A stretch of DNA of 64,000 nt from Hyphomicrobiaceae bacterium (GCA_947472885.1 CANJBX010000002.1:1-64000), one strand, 5' to 3'; numbered from the stretch's first letter, positions 44,909 to 54,529 are shown. A program made the numbers and translations. The notes: generated by a model not told the origin, from the letters alone.

Positions 44909-45107
44909 GGTACGGCCGTAACATTATTGCCCCGGCGGCGGCGTTCCCTGGGCATAAGTTTTGCCGCACCTTTAAATAAAATTGCCCCGTGAGACCGCAA
45001 TCATTGACCGCGAGGCGCAAAAAAGCTTCATCTAGCGCGCGGTGGATTCCTGCATCGGATTCCTCTGGGGGCCTCTGGTGGATCTGGACACGTCCAAACG
45101 GATAAGA

Positions 45108-47471
45108 ATGGGCGACGACCTGCATGCCGACCCTATTGCGCTGGCGCGCAAGGGTTCCGGGCTGGCGCTGGGTCTTGAGCGTATTGGCCTCGTCACGCTG
45201 CGATTTCCGGTTTTTTTCACGGTGCTGCTGGCGGCGCTGACCATTGCCGCCGTGTTCGGCATCGGGCGCATCAAGGTCGATGATTCGCTCAGCCAGCTGT
45301 TCCGTTCCAACAGCGCCGAATTCAAGCAGTACGAGCAGGTCGTGCAGCGATTCCCGTCGAGCGAGTTCGACGTGCTGGTGGTGGTCGAAGGCAAGACGCT
45401 CCTCAAGCGCGAGTCGATCGAACACCTGCGCGACCTCACCGCCGACCTGCAACTGATCGACGGCACGCGCGGCATCATCTCGCTGTTCTCCGCGCGCCAG
45501 CCGCCGGAAGGCAACAGCATACCTGCGCCGCTATTTCCCTCCGACCTGCCGCAGGGCGCGGCCTACGACCAGCTGATCCAGCGCGTGCTGGCCAACGAGG
45601 TCATTCGCGGAAAGCTGTTGTCGGAGGACGGCGAGCTTGCGCTGTTCGTGCTGGCGCTCGATCCCAAGACCGTCAGCAGCAAGGGCCTGTTCGACACCAT
45701 CGGCGAGATCCGCAAGACACTCGCCACATCGCTGAAGGAGACGAGCCTGAGCGGACAGCTCGCCGGCGTGCCGGTGATGCAGCTTGAAATCCGCAACGCG
45801 GTCGAGCGCGACCGGCTGATCTACAACGCCGCCGGTTTCATGGCGGGCTGCCTGATCGCCATCCTGTTCTTCCGGCGCGTGTCGTTCATGATTATCGCGG
45901 CCGGCCCGCCGCTGATCGCGATCATGCTGGCGCTCGGCACGCTCGGCTGGCTCGACTTCCAGCTCAACATGTTCCTGAACGTGATGACGCCACTCATCAT
46001 GGTCATCAGTTTTTCCGACACCATGCAGCTGACGTTCGCGGCGCGCGACCGCCTGCTCAACCGCGACAGCAAGGTCGCGGCGCTGCATGGCGCCATCGTG
46101 GTCGTAGGTCCCGCCTGCGTGCTGACCCACGGCACCGCGGCGGTGTCGTTCATCGCGTTATTGTTTTCCGACTCCAAGCTGATCCAGACCTTCGGCGCAG
46201 CGGGCCTGATTGCCACCGTGATCGCGCTCGTTGCCGTGCTGATGCTGGTGCCGCTCCTTGGCGTACTGCTGCTGCGCAAGGACGAAAACTTCACCCGGAA
46301 GGCCAGCGGCGGCGATGCCGCTGTCGATGCGCTGCGCCGCATCTGCGGCTGGATCGCCGAACGCATGGTGCGCCATGCCGGCCTCTACAGCGTGCTGAGC
46401 GTGGTGGTCGTGATCGCGCTCGCGCTCGCCTATGCCAACCTCGATCCGCGCTATCGCCTTGCCGATCAGGTGCCTGACAAGCAGCAGGCGGTGGCAGCCT
46501 CTGGCCGGCTCGATGCCAAGCTCACCGGCGCGAACCCGATCGATATCCTGGTCGAACTGCCCAAGGGCGCCTCGCTCTATTCGCCCGAAACCCTGCAGGT
46601 GATCGCGGAAGTCCATGCCATCGTCGAGAAGCAGGCCGGCGTCGGCAACGTGTGGTCGATTGAAACGCTGCGGCGCTGGATCGCTGAAAAAGCCGGCAAG
46701 ACCGATATCGCGAGCCTCAAGCAGTACGTCGAACTGCTGCCGACGCACCTGTCACGGCGCTTCATCTCGGAAACGCAGGACGCCGCCATCGTGTCCGGCC
46801 GCATTCCCGATGTGGACGTGAGCGAACTCCTGCCGGTCATCGAGAAGCTCGACCAGACGCTCAATGCGGTACGCGCCGCGCACAACGGCTATACGCTGTC
46901 CGTGACCGGGCTTTCCGCCGTCGCTGCGCGCAACAGCGCCAACATGATCGGCAAGCTCTCGACCGCGCTGACCATCGAGATCGTGTTCGTGGCGGCGCTG
47001 ATCGGCCTCGCGTTCCGTTCGTGGTTCGTGATGATCGTCAGCATCCTGCCCGGCGTATTTCCGATCCTGGTATCAGGCACGCTGCTGTGGCTGATGGGCG
47101 AAGGATTGCAGTTCGCCAGCGTCGTCGCGCTCACGGTGTCGTTCGGCCTCGCGCTGTCGGCGACGATCCACTACCTCAATCGCCTGCAGCTCGAATATCG
47201 CCACGGCGAGTCGCCTGAACTCGGCGTCATGCGGCCGACGGTACTGGTAGGCCCGGCGCTGATCCTGACCTCGATGGTGCTGGCCTGCGGCCTCGCGGTG
47301 ACGGTGTTCTCGGATCTGCCGTCGCTGCGGCTGTTCGGCTGGCTGAGTGCATTCGCAATGATCGCGGCGCTGGTCGGCGATCTGCTGATCCTGCCAGCGA
47401 CCGTGATGTCGCTGCGCGAAGTGATCCGCTATTTCCGCGAACGCCGGGCGGCCAAGACCCCGGCGGAATAG
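45108..47471 (+). CDS. RND/MMPL-family exporter
   Basis: About 787 residues with two similar halves. Each has a single membrane segment, a large periplasmic loop (about 60-205 and 420-590) and a block of five more membrane segments. The blocks contain IAAGPPLIAIMLALGTLGWLDFQLN, LMVISFSDTMQLTFAARDRLLNR (sterol-sensing-like region), and FPILVSGTLLWLMGEGLQFASVVALTVSFGLALSATIHY. It belongs to the RND superfamily (COG1033); it probably exports lipids or hydrophobic compounds. The preferred start is ATG 45108, with GGATAAG upstream; GTG 45042 is in frame. The secreted protein gene at 47484-47981 is convergent. Confidence 0.85.
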   Translation: MGDDLHADPIALARKGSGLALGLERIGLVTLRFPVFFTVLLAALTIAAVFGIGRIKVDDSLSQLFRSNSAEFKQYEQVVQRFPSSEFDVLVVVEGKTLLKRESIEHLRDLTADLQLIDGTRGIISLFSARQPPEGNSIPAPLFPSDLPQGAAYDQLIQRVLANEVIRGKLLSEDGELALFVLALDPKTVSSKGLFDTIGEIRKTLATSLKETSLSGQLAGVPVMQLEIRNAVERDRLIYNAAGFMAGCLIAILFFRRVSFMIIAAGPPLIAIMLALGTLGWLDFQLNMFLNVMTPLIMVISFSDTMQLTFAARDRLLNRDSKVAALHGAIVVVGPACVLTHGTAAVSFIALLFSDSKLIQTFGAAGLIATVIALVAVLMLVPLLGVLLLRKDENFTRKASGGDAAVDALRRICGWIAERMVRHAGLYSVLSVVVVIALALAYANLDPRYRLADQVPDKQQAVAASGRLDAKLTGANPIDILVELPKGASLYSPETLQVIAEVHAIVEKQAGVGNVWSIETLRRWIAEKAGKTDIASLKQYVELLPTHLSRRFISETQDAAIVSGRIPDVDVSELLPVIEKLDQTLNAVRAAHNGYTLSVTGLSAVAARNSANMIGKLSTALTIEIVFVAALIGLAFRSWFVMIVSILPGVFPILVSGTLLWLMGEGLQFASVVALTVSFGLALSATIHYLNRLQLEYRHGESPELGVMRPTVLVGPALILTSMVLACGLAVTVFSDLPSLRLFGWLSAFAMIAALVGDLLILPATVMSLREVIRYFRERRAAKTPAE

Positions 47472-47483
47472 TTTTCAGTTGGA

Positions 47484-47981
47484 TTACTGCTTCGCGAGCG
47501 TAATTACGGTTTCCTGGAGCGAACTGCCGGGCGACTTGATCGAGATCGACTGGCTCGATCCGCGAGTGGTGATGTTCAGGAACGCCGCAAAGGTCTGACT
47601 TACCGCGCGCACTTCGATCTTGCCGGGCGAAGCCGTGCCCGTGACGTTGCCCGCAGCGCTGCTGGTCGTTTCGTTCCACATGCCGGTGATTTCACCGCCG
47701 TTGTAGACGAGGTTGCTGTGTAGCTCGAACTTGTAGCTGTCGCTGGCGCAGCGCAGTTCGAGCTTCAGGTTGTTGCCGGCGGCGTCCGGCGTGTAGCTCG
47801 AACGGCAGCGGATACGTTCCTTGGTGCCGTCCAGGAAATTGATGGTGCCATTGCCGGTCCAGTTGCCGCCGAGCGCGAGCAGCGGGCTTTCCTTGGGCTG
47901 CGCGCCAGCTTCGGGTGCAAATGACCACAGTGCCGCTGCAAGCATCGTCAGCGTCACAAAAATTCTGACCGGCTTCGACAT
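47484..47981 (-). CDS. Small secreted protein, function unknown
   Basis: 165 residues: signal peptide (1-27, cut near AGA/QPKES), then a beta-rich domain beginning LLALGGNWTGNGTINFLDGTKERIRC. Two Cys (IRCRSS and LRCASDS) may form a disulfide in the periplasm. The sequence has lipocalin-like features (GNWTGNGTI, GMWNETTSS), but I do not recognise a named family. The start at 47981 is chosen for the signal peptide; a longer frame to 48068 is rejected. Convergent with the RND exporter. Confidence 0.65.
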   Translation of the reverse strand: MSKPVRIFVTLTMLAAALWSFAPEAGAQPKESPLLALGGNWTGNGTINFLDGTKERIRCRSSYTPDAAGNNLKLELRCASDSYKFELHSNLVYNGGEITGMWNETTSSAAGNVTGTASPGKIEVRAVSQTFAAFLNITTRGSSQSISIKSPGSSLQETVITLAKQ

Positions 47982-48098
47982 GGCTCGATATCCCGTGAAA
48001 CGTACCGCACCTGCAAGATAGAGGCTGGCCGGGTTAATTTCACTGGGCCAGTCCCGATCCCCGGTCACAATGCACGGTAGGGTTAAAGCCCCTCCGCC

Positions 48099-49535
48099 TT
48101 ACCCGACCAGCACGTTCTTGAACTGCCACGGATCGCTGGTATCGATATCTTCCGGAAACAGGCCCGGACGGCCCGCGAGAGGGGTCCAGTCGGTATAAAA
48201 CCCCTTCACCGGGCCAAGATAAGGCCGCTGGATTTCCAGCAGGCGATGGAAATCCATCTCGTCTGCCTCAACGATACCCTCATGCGGATGCTCCAGCGCC
48301 CAGACCATGCCGCCGAGCACGGCGGAAGTCACCTGCAGGCCGGTGGCATTCTGGTAGGGCGCGAGTTCCCGTGTCTCCTCGATGGAGAGCTGCGAGCCGA
48401 ACCAGTAGGCATTCTTGCCGTGGCCGTAGAGCAGCACACCGAGTTCGTCGATGCCGTCGACGATTTCGTTCTCGTCGAGGATGTGATGCTGCTCCTGCAT
48501 CTTGCCGGAGCCGAACATCTCGTGCAGCGACAGCACCGCGTCATCCGCAGGGTGATACGCATAGTGGCAGGTCGGCCGGTAGATCACCGCGCCCGATGCG
48601 TCGCGCGCCGTGAAATAGTCGGCAATCGAGATCGACTCGTTGTGGGTGACGAGGAAGCCGTACTGCGCGCCGCGCGTCGGGCACCAGGTGCGCACGCGGG
48701 TGTTGGCGCCGGGCTGCATCAGATAGATCGCCGCGCCGCTGCCGGTCTCGTGGGTATACGCGTTCGCCGGCATCCATTTTTCATGGGTGCCCCAGCCGAG
48801 TTCGGACGGCTGCACGCCTTCCGACAGGAAGCCCTCGACCGACCAGGTGTTGACGAAGACCTCCGGCGGCTTCGGCGACCTGGAGCGCTGCGTGTCCCGC
48901 TCGGCGATGTGGATGCCCTTGACGCCGGTCTGCCGCATCAGGTCCGCCCATTCGGCCTTGGTTTTCGGCTCGCGGGTGTTGAGCTTCAGGTCCGCTGCGA
49001 CATCGAGCAGCGCCTGCTTGACGAAAAAGGAGACCATGCCGGGGTTGGCGCCACAGCAAGATACGGCCGTCGTCGAGCCGGGGCGGCGTGCCTTCTTGGC
49101 GGCGAGCGTATTCTCGCGCAGCGCGTAGTTGGAGCGCGCGGCCGCGCCCTTCGAATTGTCGAAATAAAACCCGAGCCAGGGCTCATTGACCGTGTCGATG
49201 TAGAGCGCGCCGAGCTCATTGCAGAGCTCCATGATGTCGGTCGAGCCGGTATCGACCGACAGGTTGACGCAGAAGCCCTGGCCGCCGCCTGCGGTGAGCA
49301 GCGGCGTCAGCACTTCGCGATAATTTTCCCGGGTCAGGCCCTGCTGGATGAAGCGCACGCCGTGCTTGTCGCAGAGCGCCTTGCGGCCCTCGTCCTTGGG
49401 ATCGAGCACGGTGATGCGCGACTTGTCGTAGTTGAGATGCCGCTCAAGCAGCGGCAGCGTGCCTTTGCCGATGGAGCCGAAGCCGACCATGACAATCGGG
49501 CCGGTAATGGTGGCGTAAACGGGCCAGTCGGTCAT
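48099..49535 (-). CDS. hss: Homospermidine synthase
   Basis: 478 residues. NAD-dependent enzyme joining two putrescines (or spermidine and putrescine) into homospermidine, cytoplasmic. It has an N-terminal Rossmann fold (ITGPIVMVGFGSIGKGTLPLLERHL) like saccharopine dehydrogenase, VNLSVDTGSTDIM, NEPWLGFYFDN, and SCCGANPGMVSFFVKQAL, characteristic of bacterial Hss. GGAG lies 9 bases before the ATG. It is downstream of the ornithine decarboxylase and an acetyltransferase in the same direction, so the putrescine substrate is made nearby. Confidence 0.93.
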   Translation of the reverse strand: MTDWPVYATITGPIVMVGFGSIGKGTLPLLERHLNYDKSRITVLDPKDEGRKALCDKHGVRFIQQGLTRENYREVLTPLLTAGGGQGFCVNLSVDTGSTDIMELCNELGALYIDTVNEPWLGFYFDNSKGAAARSNYALRENTLAAKKARRPGSTTAVSCCGANPGMVSFFVKQALLDVAADLKLNTREPKTKAEWADLMRQTGVKGIHIAERDTQRSRSPKPPEVFVNTWSVEGFLSEGVQPSELGWGTHEKWMPANAYTHETGSGAAIYLMQPGANTRVRTWCPTRGAQYGFLVTHNESISIADYFTARDASGAVIYRPTCHYAYHPADDAVLSLHEMFGSGKMQEQHHILDENEIVDGIDELGVLLYGHGKNAYWFGSQLSIEETRELAPYQNATGLQVTSAVLGGMVWALEHPHEGIVEADEMDFHRLLEIQRPYLGPVKGFYTDWTPLAGRPGLFPEDIDTSDPWQFKNVLVG

Positions 49536-49630
49536 CGCAAAAACTCCACAGGGTCGAATGCAAGAAATCGAATAACGAGAAAACTCGCCCGGCTGCGGAC
49601 GGCGCCTTCATACGGTTTTCTACGGCTTCT

Positions 49631-50200
49631 TTAAGCCGCGTGTGACACGCGCACGAGGTCTTCCACAGCAATGGCCGGGATAAACCGCGGACGGCGGGAC
49701 GGAACCGGCTTGCCGGCGGCGACAATTGCGCCACGGGCGCCATCGAGTGCGCCTTCGGCCAGTTCCAGCGCCAGCAGCCGGTGCGCCGGGCAATCGCCCG
49801 GCATCGCCAGATTGCCGGTCTTTTCGGCGGAAAAGCCAAAGCGACCGTAGTAATCCGCGTCACCGACCAGCAGCACGGCCTTGTGGCCGCGCATCCGCGC
49901 ATTACGGATCGCACGCTGCATCAGTTGCGCGCCGAGACCCTTGCAGCGGTAGCCGGGATGGACCGCCAGCGGGCCGAGGAGGAGCGCAGAGACGCCCTCA
50001 CCCGCCGCGACATGCCAAAGGCGCACGGTCCCGACCATGCGGCCGTTTTCGGTCGCGACCAGCGACAGCCCTTCGGCAGCCTGGCGGTCACGACGGATCT
50101 GCTCCGACGGCTTGGCAAAGCGCACGCGGCCATAGGCAACGTCGAGCAGGTGCTCACGCGCGGCAACGTCGGTGGTTTTTTCATTCCGGATCGAGATCAT
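49631..50200 (-). CDS. GNAT-family N-acetyltransferase
   Basis: 189 residues of the YhbS-like GNAT group (COG3153). Acetyl-CoA binding motif A is visible as LLLGPLAVHPGYRCKGLGAQLMQRAI, with AVLLVGDADYYGRFGF after it. The acceptor is unknown; position between the decarboxylase and homospermidine synthase genes makes a polyamine or amino acid acceptor possible (inference). GGAGG is 9 bases before ATG 50200; an upstream open frame to 50311 is rejected. The gap to hss is 95 bases. Confidence 0.82.
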   Translation of the reverse strand: MISIRNEKTTDVAAREHLLDVAYGRVRFAKPSEQIRRDRQAAEGLSLVATENGRMVGTVRLWHVAAGEGVSALLLGPLAVHPGYRCKGLGAQLMQRAIRNARMRGHKAVLLVGDADYYGRFGFSAEKTGNLAMPGDCPAHRLLALELAEGALDGARGAIVAAGKPVPSRRPRFIPAIAVEDLVRVSHAA

Positions 50201-50322
50201 GGTCAAGGCCCTCCACGCCGGACGCGCGCTTACACGCGCAGCCTGACGCTGCAAACTTGAACTGGCATTTGGAAGGTGGAGCCGGCTGTGCCGGCTCCCG
50301 GGAGCTTTCAAGGCTCGGAGCT

Positions 50323-50340
50323 AAGCGCGAAATCGCGCTT
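50323..50340. terminator. Hairpin at the ODC stop (possible terminator)
   Basis: AAGCGCG/CGCGCTT with a 4-base loop (50323-50340), directly after the ODC stop. On the plus strand it is followed by TTT. A second hairpin (GGAGCCGG/CCGGCTCC, 50278-50298) follows farther on. Neither has a clear minus-strand T tract, so termination toward the acetyltransferase gene is uncertain. Confidence 0.35.
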
Positions 50341-50341
50341 T

Positions 50342-51484
50342 TTAGATATGGTAGCTCTTCAAGGGCGCGAAGCCGTTGAACGCCACCGCCGAGTAGGTCG
50401 TCGTATAGGCGCCCGTGCCTTCGATCAGCAGCTTGTCGCCGATCTCAAGGCTTACCGGGAGCGGGTACGGCGTCTTCTCGTACATCACGTCGGCCGAGTC
50501 GCAGGTCGGGCCGGCGAGTACGCAGGGGGCCATCGCATCGCCGTCCCGCGGGGTGCGGATCGGATAGCGGATGGACTCGTCCATCGTCTCGGCGAGACCG
50601 CCGAACTTGCCGATGTCCAGGTAGACCCAGCGCACGTCGTCTTCCTCGCTCTTCTTCGAGACAAGGACGACCTCGGTTTCGATCAGGCCAGCGTTGCCGA
50701 CCATGCCGCGGCCCGGTTCGATGATCGTTTCCGGGATGCGGTTGCCGAAGTGCTTGCGCAGTGCCTTGAAGATCGCCGAGCCGTAGGTCTTCACCGACGG
50801 AACATTCTTCAGGTACTTCGTCGGGAAACCGCCGCCGAGGTTGACCATCGCGAGGTTGATGCCGCGCTCGCCGCATTCCTTGAACACGGTCGCCGCCGAA
50901 GCGAGGGCACGGTCCCAGGCATGCTGGTTGCGCTGCTGCGAACCGACATGGAACGACACGCCATAGGGCTCAAGGCCGAGCTTGAGCGCATGCTCCAGCA
51001 CGTCCACGGCCATCGACGGCTCGCAGCCAAACTTGCGCGACAACGGCCATTCCGCACCGACGCAGTCGGAGAGGATGCGGCAGAATACGCGCGAGCCGGG
51101 AGCGGCACGGGCAACCTTCTCGACTTCGGCATTGCAATCGACCGCGAACAGCCGGATGCCCAGTTCGAAGGCGCGCGCAATGTCACGCTCCTTCTTGATG
51201 GTGTTGCCGTAGGAGATACGGTCCGGCGTTGCGCCAGCCGCGAGCGCCATTTCAATCTCGGCGACCGAAGCGGTGTCGAAGCAGGAGCCGAGCCTGGCCA
51301 GCAGCGAAAGCACCTCCGGCGACGGGTTGGCCTTCACGGCGTAGAACACGCGCGTGTCGGGCAACGCCTTCGCGAAGTTGGTGTAGTTGTCCTTCACGAC
51401 GTCGAGATCGACGACGAGAACAGGACCTTCATCCACGCCACGCTCGTGGCGGTCACGCAGGAATTCTCGGATGCGCTCAGTCAT
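50342..51484 (-). CDS. Ornithine/lysine-type decarboxylase (group IV, alanine racemase fold)
   Basis: 380 residues of the eukaryotic-type ODC family: PLP lysine in YAVKANP (K51), HVGSQ (His 179), GGGFP (217-221), EPGRG (256-260), the active-site Cys in GPTCDSADV (C328) and GAYTTTY (358-364). It makes putrescine (or cadaverine) with PLP in the cytoplasm. The ornithine specificity is likely but dual ornithine/lysine forms exist. GGGGAGAG is upstream of the ATG. A long structured leader precedes it. Head of the polyamine cluster. Confidence 0.93.
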   Translation of the reverse strand: MTERIREFLRDRHERGVDEGPVLVVDLDVVKDNYTNFAKALPDTRVFYAVKANPSPEVLSLLARLGSCFDTASVAEIEMALAAGATPDRISYGNTIKKERDIARAFELGIRLFAVDCNAEVEKVARAAPGSRVFCRILSDCVGAEWPLSRKFGCEPSMAVDVLEHALKLGLEPYGVSFHVGSQQRNQHAWDRALASAATVFKECGERGINLAMVNLGGGFPTKYLKNVPSVKTYGSAIFKALRKHFGNRIPETIIEPGRGMVGNAGLIETEVVLVSKKSEEDDVRWVYLDIGKFGGLAETMDESIRYPIRTPRDGDAMAPCVLAGPTCDSADVMYEKTPYPLPVSLEIGDKLLIEGTGAYTTTYSAVAFNGFAPLKSYHI

Positions 51485-51910
51485 GGCGCTCTCCCCACAG
51501 CTAAAAGGACGCGCAAACGTCCGATGATGCGGATTAGCGAGCCCACTATCAGCGCGCTATGGAAACGCGCCGGATAGCAAAACCCGTTACCGCTAAGCTG
51601 CCTTGGATTGGATTGGGAAGAATCCCCGCCCCGCCCGGTCGGCAATGATGAACAAGCCTCTACGGTGACCCGCGCCGGTGATGGAAACCGGCAGAGACGA
51701 TAGAAGCTCATTCCGTCGTTGCTTTAAGGCGCGTCCCCTGTTTGAGAGCAGGGTTTGCCGGTTTCGCCTCCGGCTGCCAGTCGAATGTTCGGAGCTAGTA
51801 GCGACCGAAAAGTCTTGCGACTTCTTGATCTCACTCCGGGCGGCTGTCCGGCCTCTTGTCCGGATGCCCACCGACTGACACACGCCCACAGGCACGTGCG
51901 AAATTGAGCA
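51485..51910 (-). promoter_or_regulatory. Long structured leader of the ODC gene (candidate speF RNA motif)
   Basis: About 430 bases without an ordinary gene, holding a series of hairpins on the minus strand. Examples: GCCGG/CCGGC at 51757-51774, CCCCTG/CAGGG at 51735-51753, GCCGG/CCGGC at 51674-51692, and GGACG/CGTCC at 51507-51522 just before the ribosome binding site. A conserved speF RNA element in front of ornithine decarboxylase genes of alphaproteobacteria is established. Membership is inferred from gene identity and structure. Bases 51911-52041 hold the palindrome TTAACAGCTGTTAA (51984-51997) and likely the promoter. Confidence 0.6.
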
Positions 51911-52041
51911 ATTGTGCAACTAAGTAATTTTTACCCGCGATGCAAGAGTTTTTTTCAAAATCTCGCGCGAACGTCACCAGACGTTAACAGCTGTTAAACT
52001 TTTGGCGCGGACTGCGCACACGTGGAGCGCTGTGTGAGCGC

Positions 52042-52299
52042 TCAGACGCGGTGCGTGAAGGGCTCGATGCGCATGCCGTTACGGATGAACGCGGCCATCA
52101 CCGCCACACCGCCGAGGAAGAAGATTCCCGTCAGCACGTACTCGCCGTAGAGGCCGAGGCCGAACAGGTTGGCGAGCGCCCAGCCGCCGGCGAACGCTGC
52201 GCCGAATACTTCGGCGCCGATGAGTACGGCGGCGGAGATCACGGTCGAGACATTGTCCCAATGGATACGGGTTTGCTTGGTTGAAGCGGCGTCAGACAT
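52042..52299 (-). CDS. Small two-segment membrane protein, function unknown
   Basis: 85 residues with two hydrophobic segments (VSTVISAAVLIGAEVFGAAFAGGWALANLF and YVLTGIFFLGGVAVMAAF) and a basic C-terminus (RNGMRIEPFTHRV). It is a conserved-looking inner-membrane protein of unknown role. It starts divergently from the M3 peptidase with about 70 bases between the start codons. Confidence 0.65.
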   Translation of the reverse strand: MSDAASTKQTRIHWDNVSTVISAAVLIGAEVFGAAFAGGWALANLFGLGLYGEYVLTGIFFLGGVAVMAAFIRNGMRIEPFTHRV

Positions 52300-52370
52300 T
52301 GCTTACCTCACTGAATGGCCGCACTCTTTACGATCTGTTGGACGAGATCAAGGCACCCGAGGGACCTCAA

Positions 52371-54461
52371 ATGGCCGCAGTTTCGACCGCTTCCACCGCC
52401 TCCAACCCCCTCCTCGCCGACTGGAAGACGCCGTTTGGCGCGCCGCCGTTCGGCGAAATCCAGCCCGAGCATTTCGGCCCGGCTTTCGAGGCCGCGCTGG
52501 CGGCCCACCGTCGCGAGATCGACGCCATCACCGGCGATCCGGCAGCCGCCACCTTCGAGAATACCATCACCGCCATGGAGCGCGCGGGCCGCCTGCTCGA
52601 CCGGGTCTCGGCGGTCTTCCACGGCCTCGCCAGCGCACACACCAATGACGAACTTCTGAAGCTGGAGCGGGAGCTGTCGCCCAAGCTGGCCGCGCACGGC
52701 AACACCATCCGCCTCAACGACAGCCTGTTCGCCCGGATCGATACGCTCTGGCAGCAGCGCGAGACGCTTGGCCTCGACCCGGAGCAGGCGCGGGTGCTGG
52801 AGCGCTACCACACCAATTTCCGCCGCTCAGGGGCTGGCCTCGACAAGGCGAAGAAGGACCGCCTGGCCGAAATCGGCGAGCGGCTGGCGACGCTGGGCAC
52901 CACGTTCAGCCAGCATGTGCTGGCCGACGAGCAGAGCTGGACCCTGACGCTCGATGGCGAGGAGGACCTCGCCGGCCTCCCCGATTTCCTGCGTACCGCG
53001 GCAGAGGAAGCCGCCAGGGAGCGTCATCAGGACGGCAAGCACGTCATCACGCTGTCGCGCTCCAGCGTCGAGCCGTTCCTGCAATCCTCCCGCCGCCGCG
53101 ACCTGCGCGAGAAGGCCTACCGGGCCTGGATCGCCCGCGGCGACAACAACGACAAGACTGACAACAAGGCGATCATCGCCGAGACCACGGCGTTGCGGGC
53201 CGAGCGGGCGCACCTCCTGGGCTACAACAGCTTCGCGGCGTACCGCCACGCCGACGCCATGGCCAAGACGCCTGCCAACGTCCGCGGCCTCCTTGAGCGG
53301 GTCTGGCCGCCGGCGCGCCGGCGTGCCCTCGCCGACCGCGACGCCATGCAGGAGATCATACGCAACGAGGGTGGCAACTTCAGGCTCGCCGCCTGGGACT
53401 GGCGCCACTACGCCGAGAAGCTGCGCAAGGCGCACTTCGACCTCGACGAGGCCGAGATCAAGCCCTACCTCGCGCTCGACAACGTCATCGCCGCCGCCTT
53501 CGACTGCGCCAACCGGCTGTTCGGCCTGACCTTCACCGAGGTGAAGGACATCCCGGTCTGGCACCCGGATGTGCGGACCTTCGAGGTCAAGGACGCTGCC
53601 GGGAAACATGTCGGCGTGTTCTTCGGCGATTACTTCGCGCGCTCGTCCAAGCGCAGCGGCGCCTGGATGACGACCTTCCGCGACCAGAACAAGCTGGAGG
53701 GCCAAGGTCCTTTGGAAGTCCGCCCGCTGGTCATCAACGTCATGAACTTCTCCAAGGCAGCGCCGGGCCAGCACACGCTGCTGTCGTTCGACGATGCCCG
53801 GACCCTGTTCCACGAACTCGGCCACGGCCTGCACGGACTATTGTCGGATGTGACCTATCCGTCGATCTGCGGCACGCGGGTCGCGACCGACTTCGTGGAA
53901 CTGCCCTCGCAGCTTTACGAACACTGGCTGGAGCGCCCCGAGGTGCTGCGGAAATTTGCCTTGCATCATGAAACAGGCCGGCCGATGCCGGACACGCTGC
54001 TCGCCAAGCTGAAGGCGGCGCGGACATTCAACCAGGGCTTTGCCACGGTGGAATACGTCGCCTCCGCGCTGGTCGATCTGGATTTTCACGAACTCGCCGC
54101 CGCCGACAAGCTGGACGTCGCGGCGTTTGAGGCGAAGTCGCTCGCCAAGATCGAAATGCCGGAAGAAATCGCCATGCGGCACCGCCCGACGCATTTCACC
54201 CACGTCTTCTCGGGCGGCGGCTATGCGGCGGCCTACTACAGCTACATGTGGTCGGAGGTGCTGGATGCCGACGCGTTCGATGCCTTTGCCGAGACCGGCG
54301 ACGATTTCGACCCGGCGACCGCACAGCGGCTCAAGGAGTTTGTCTATTCGGCGGGCAACACCCGCGATCCCGCCGAGGCCTATACGAAGTTTCGCGGCCG
54401 GCTGCCGACCGTCGATGCGCTGTTGAAGAAACGCGGACTAACGGAAGCGGCGGCAGTTTAG
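52371..54461 (+). CDS. M3-family oligopeptidase (peptidyl-dipeptidase Dcp/oligopeptidase A type)
   Basis: 696 residues. Zinc metallopeptidase with the HELGHGLHG active site (HExxH; position about 490) and the downstream Glu in DFVELPSQLYEHW. C-terminal substrate-binding motif HVFSGGGYAAAYYSYMWSEVLDADAFDAF is typical of the M3 clan. It degrades short peptides in the cytoplasm (no signal peptide). Start ATG 52371 has GAGG about 8 bases upstream; in-frame codons farther up lie in the divergent gene. Likely monocistronic; the Bug gene starts 68 bases after the stop. Confidence 0.93.
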   Translation: MAAVSTASTASNPLLADWKTPFGAPPFGEIQPEHFGPAFEAALAAHRREIDAITGDPAAATFENTITAMERAGRLLDRVSAVFHGLASAHTNDELLKLERELSPKLAAHGNTIRLNDSLFARIDTLWQQRETLGLDPEQARVLERYHTNFRRSGAGLDKAKKDRLAEIGERLATLGTTFSQHVLADEQSWTLTLDGEEDLAGLPDFLRTAAEEAARERHQDGKHVITLSRSSVEPFLQSSRRRDLREKAYRAWIARGDNNDKTDNKAIIAETTALRAERAHLLGYNSFAAYRHADAMAKTPANVRGLLERVWPPARRRALADRDAMQEIIRNEGGNFRLAAWDWRHYAEKLRKAHFDLDEAEIKPYLALDNVIAAAFDCANRLFGLTFTEVKDIPVWHPDVRTFEVKDAAGKHVGVFFGDYFARSSKRSGAWMTTFRDQNKLEGQGPLEVRPLVINVMNFSKAAPGQHTLLSFDDARTLFHELGHGLHGLLSDVTYPSICGTRVATDFVELPSQLYEHWLERPEVLRKFALHHETGRPMPDTLLAKLKAARTFNQGFATVEYVASALVDLDFHELAAADKLDVAAFEAKSLAKIEMPEEIAMRHRPTHFTHVFSGGGYAAAYYSYMWSEVLDADAFDAFAETGDDFDPATAQRLKEFVYSAGNTRDPAEAYTKFRGRLPTVDALLKKRGLTEAAAV

Positions 54462-54529
54462 ATGCGCCAAAACATTCCCTGCTATCCTGGCCGGCAACGA
54501 ATGCCTATAAACACGCAAGGAGCGAAGCA

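Noticed and set aside
51593-51919. 108-codon frame in the ODC leader
   Set aside because: It has no ribosome binding site and an Arg-rich, uneven composition; a structured RNA explains the region better.
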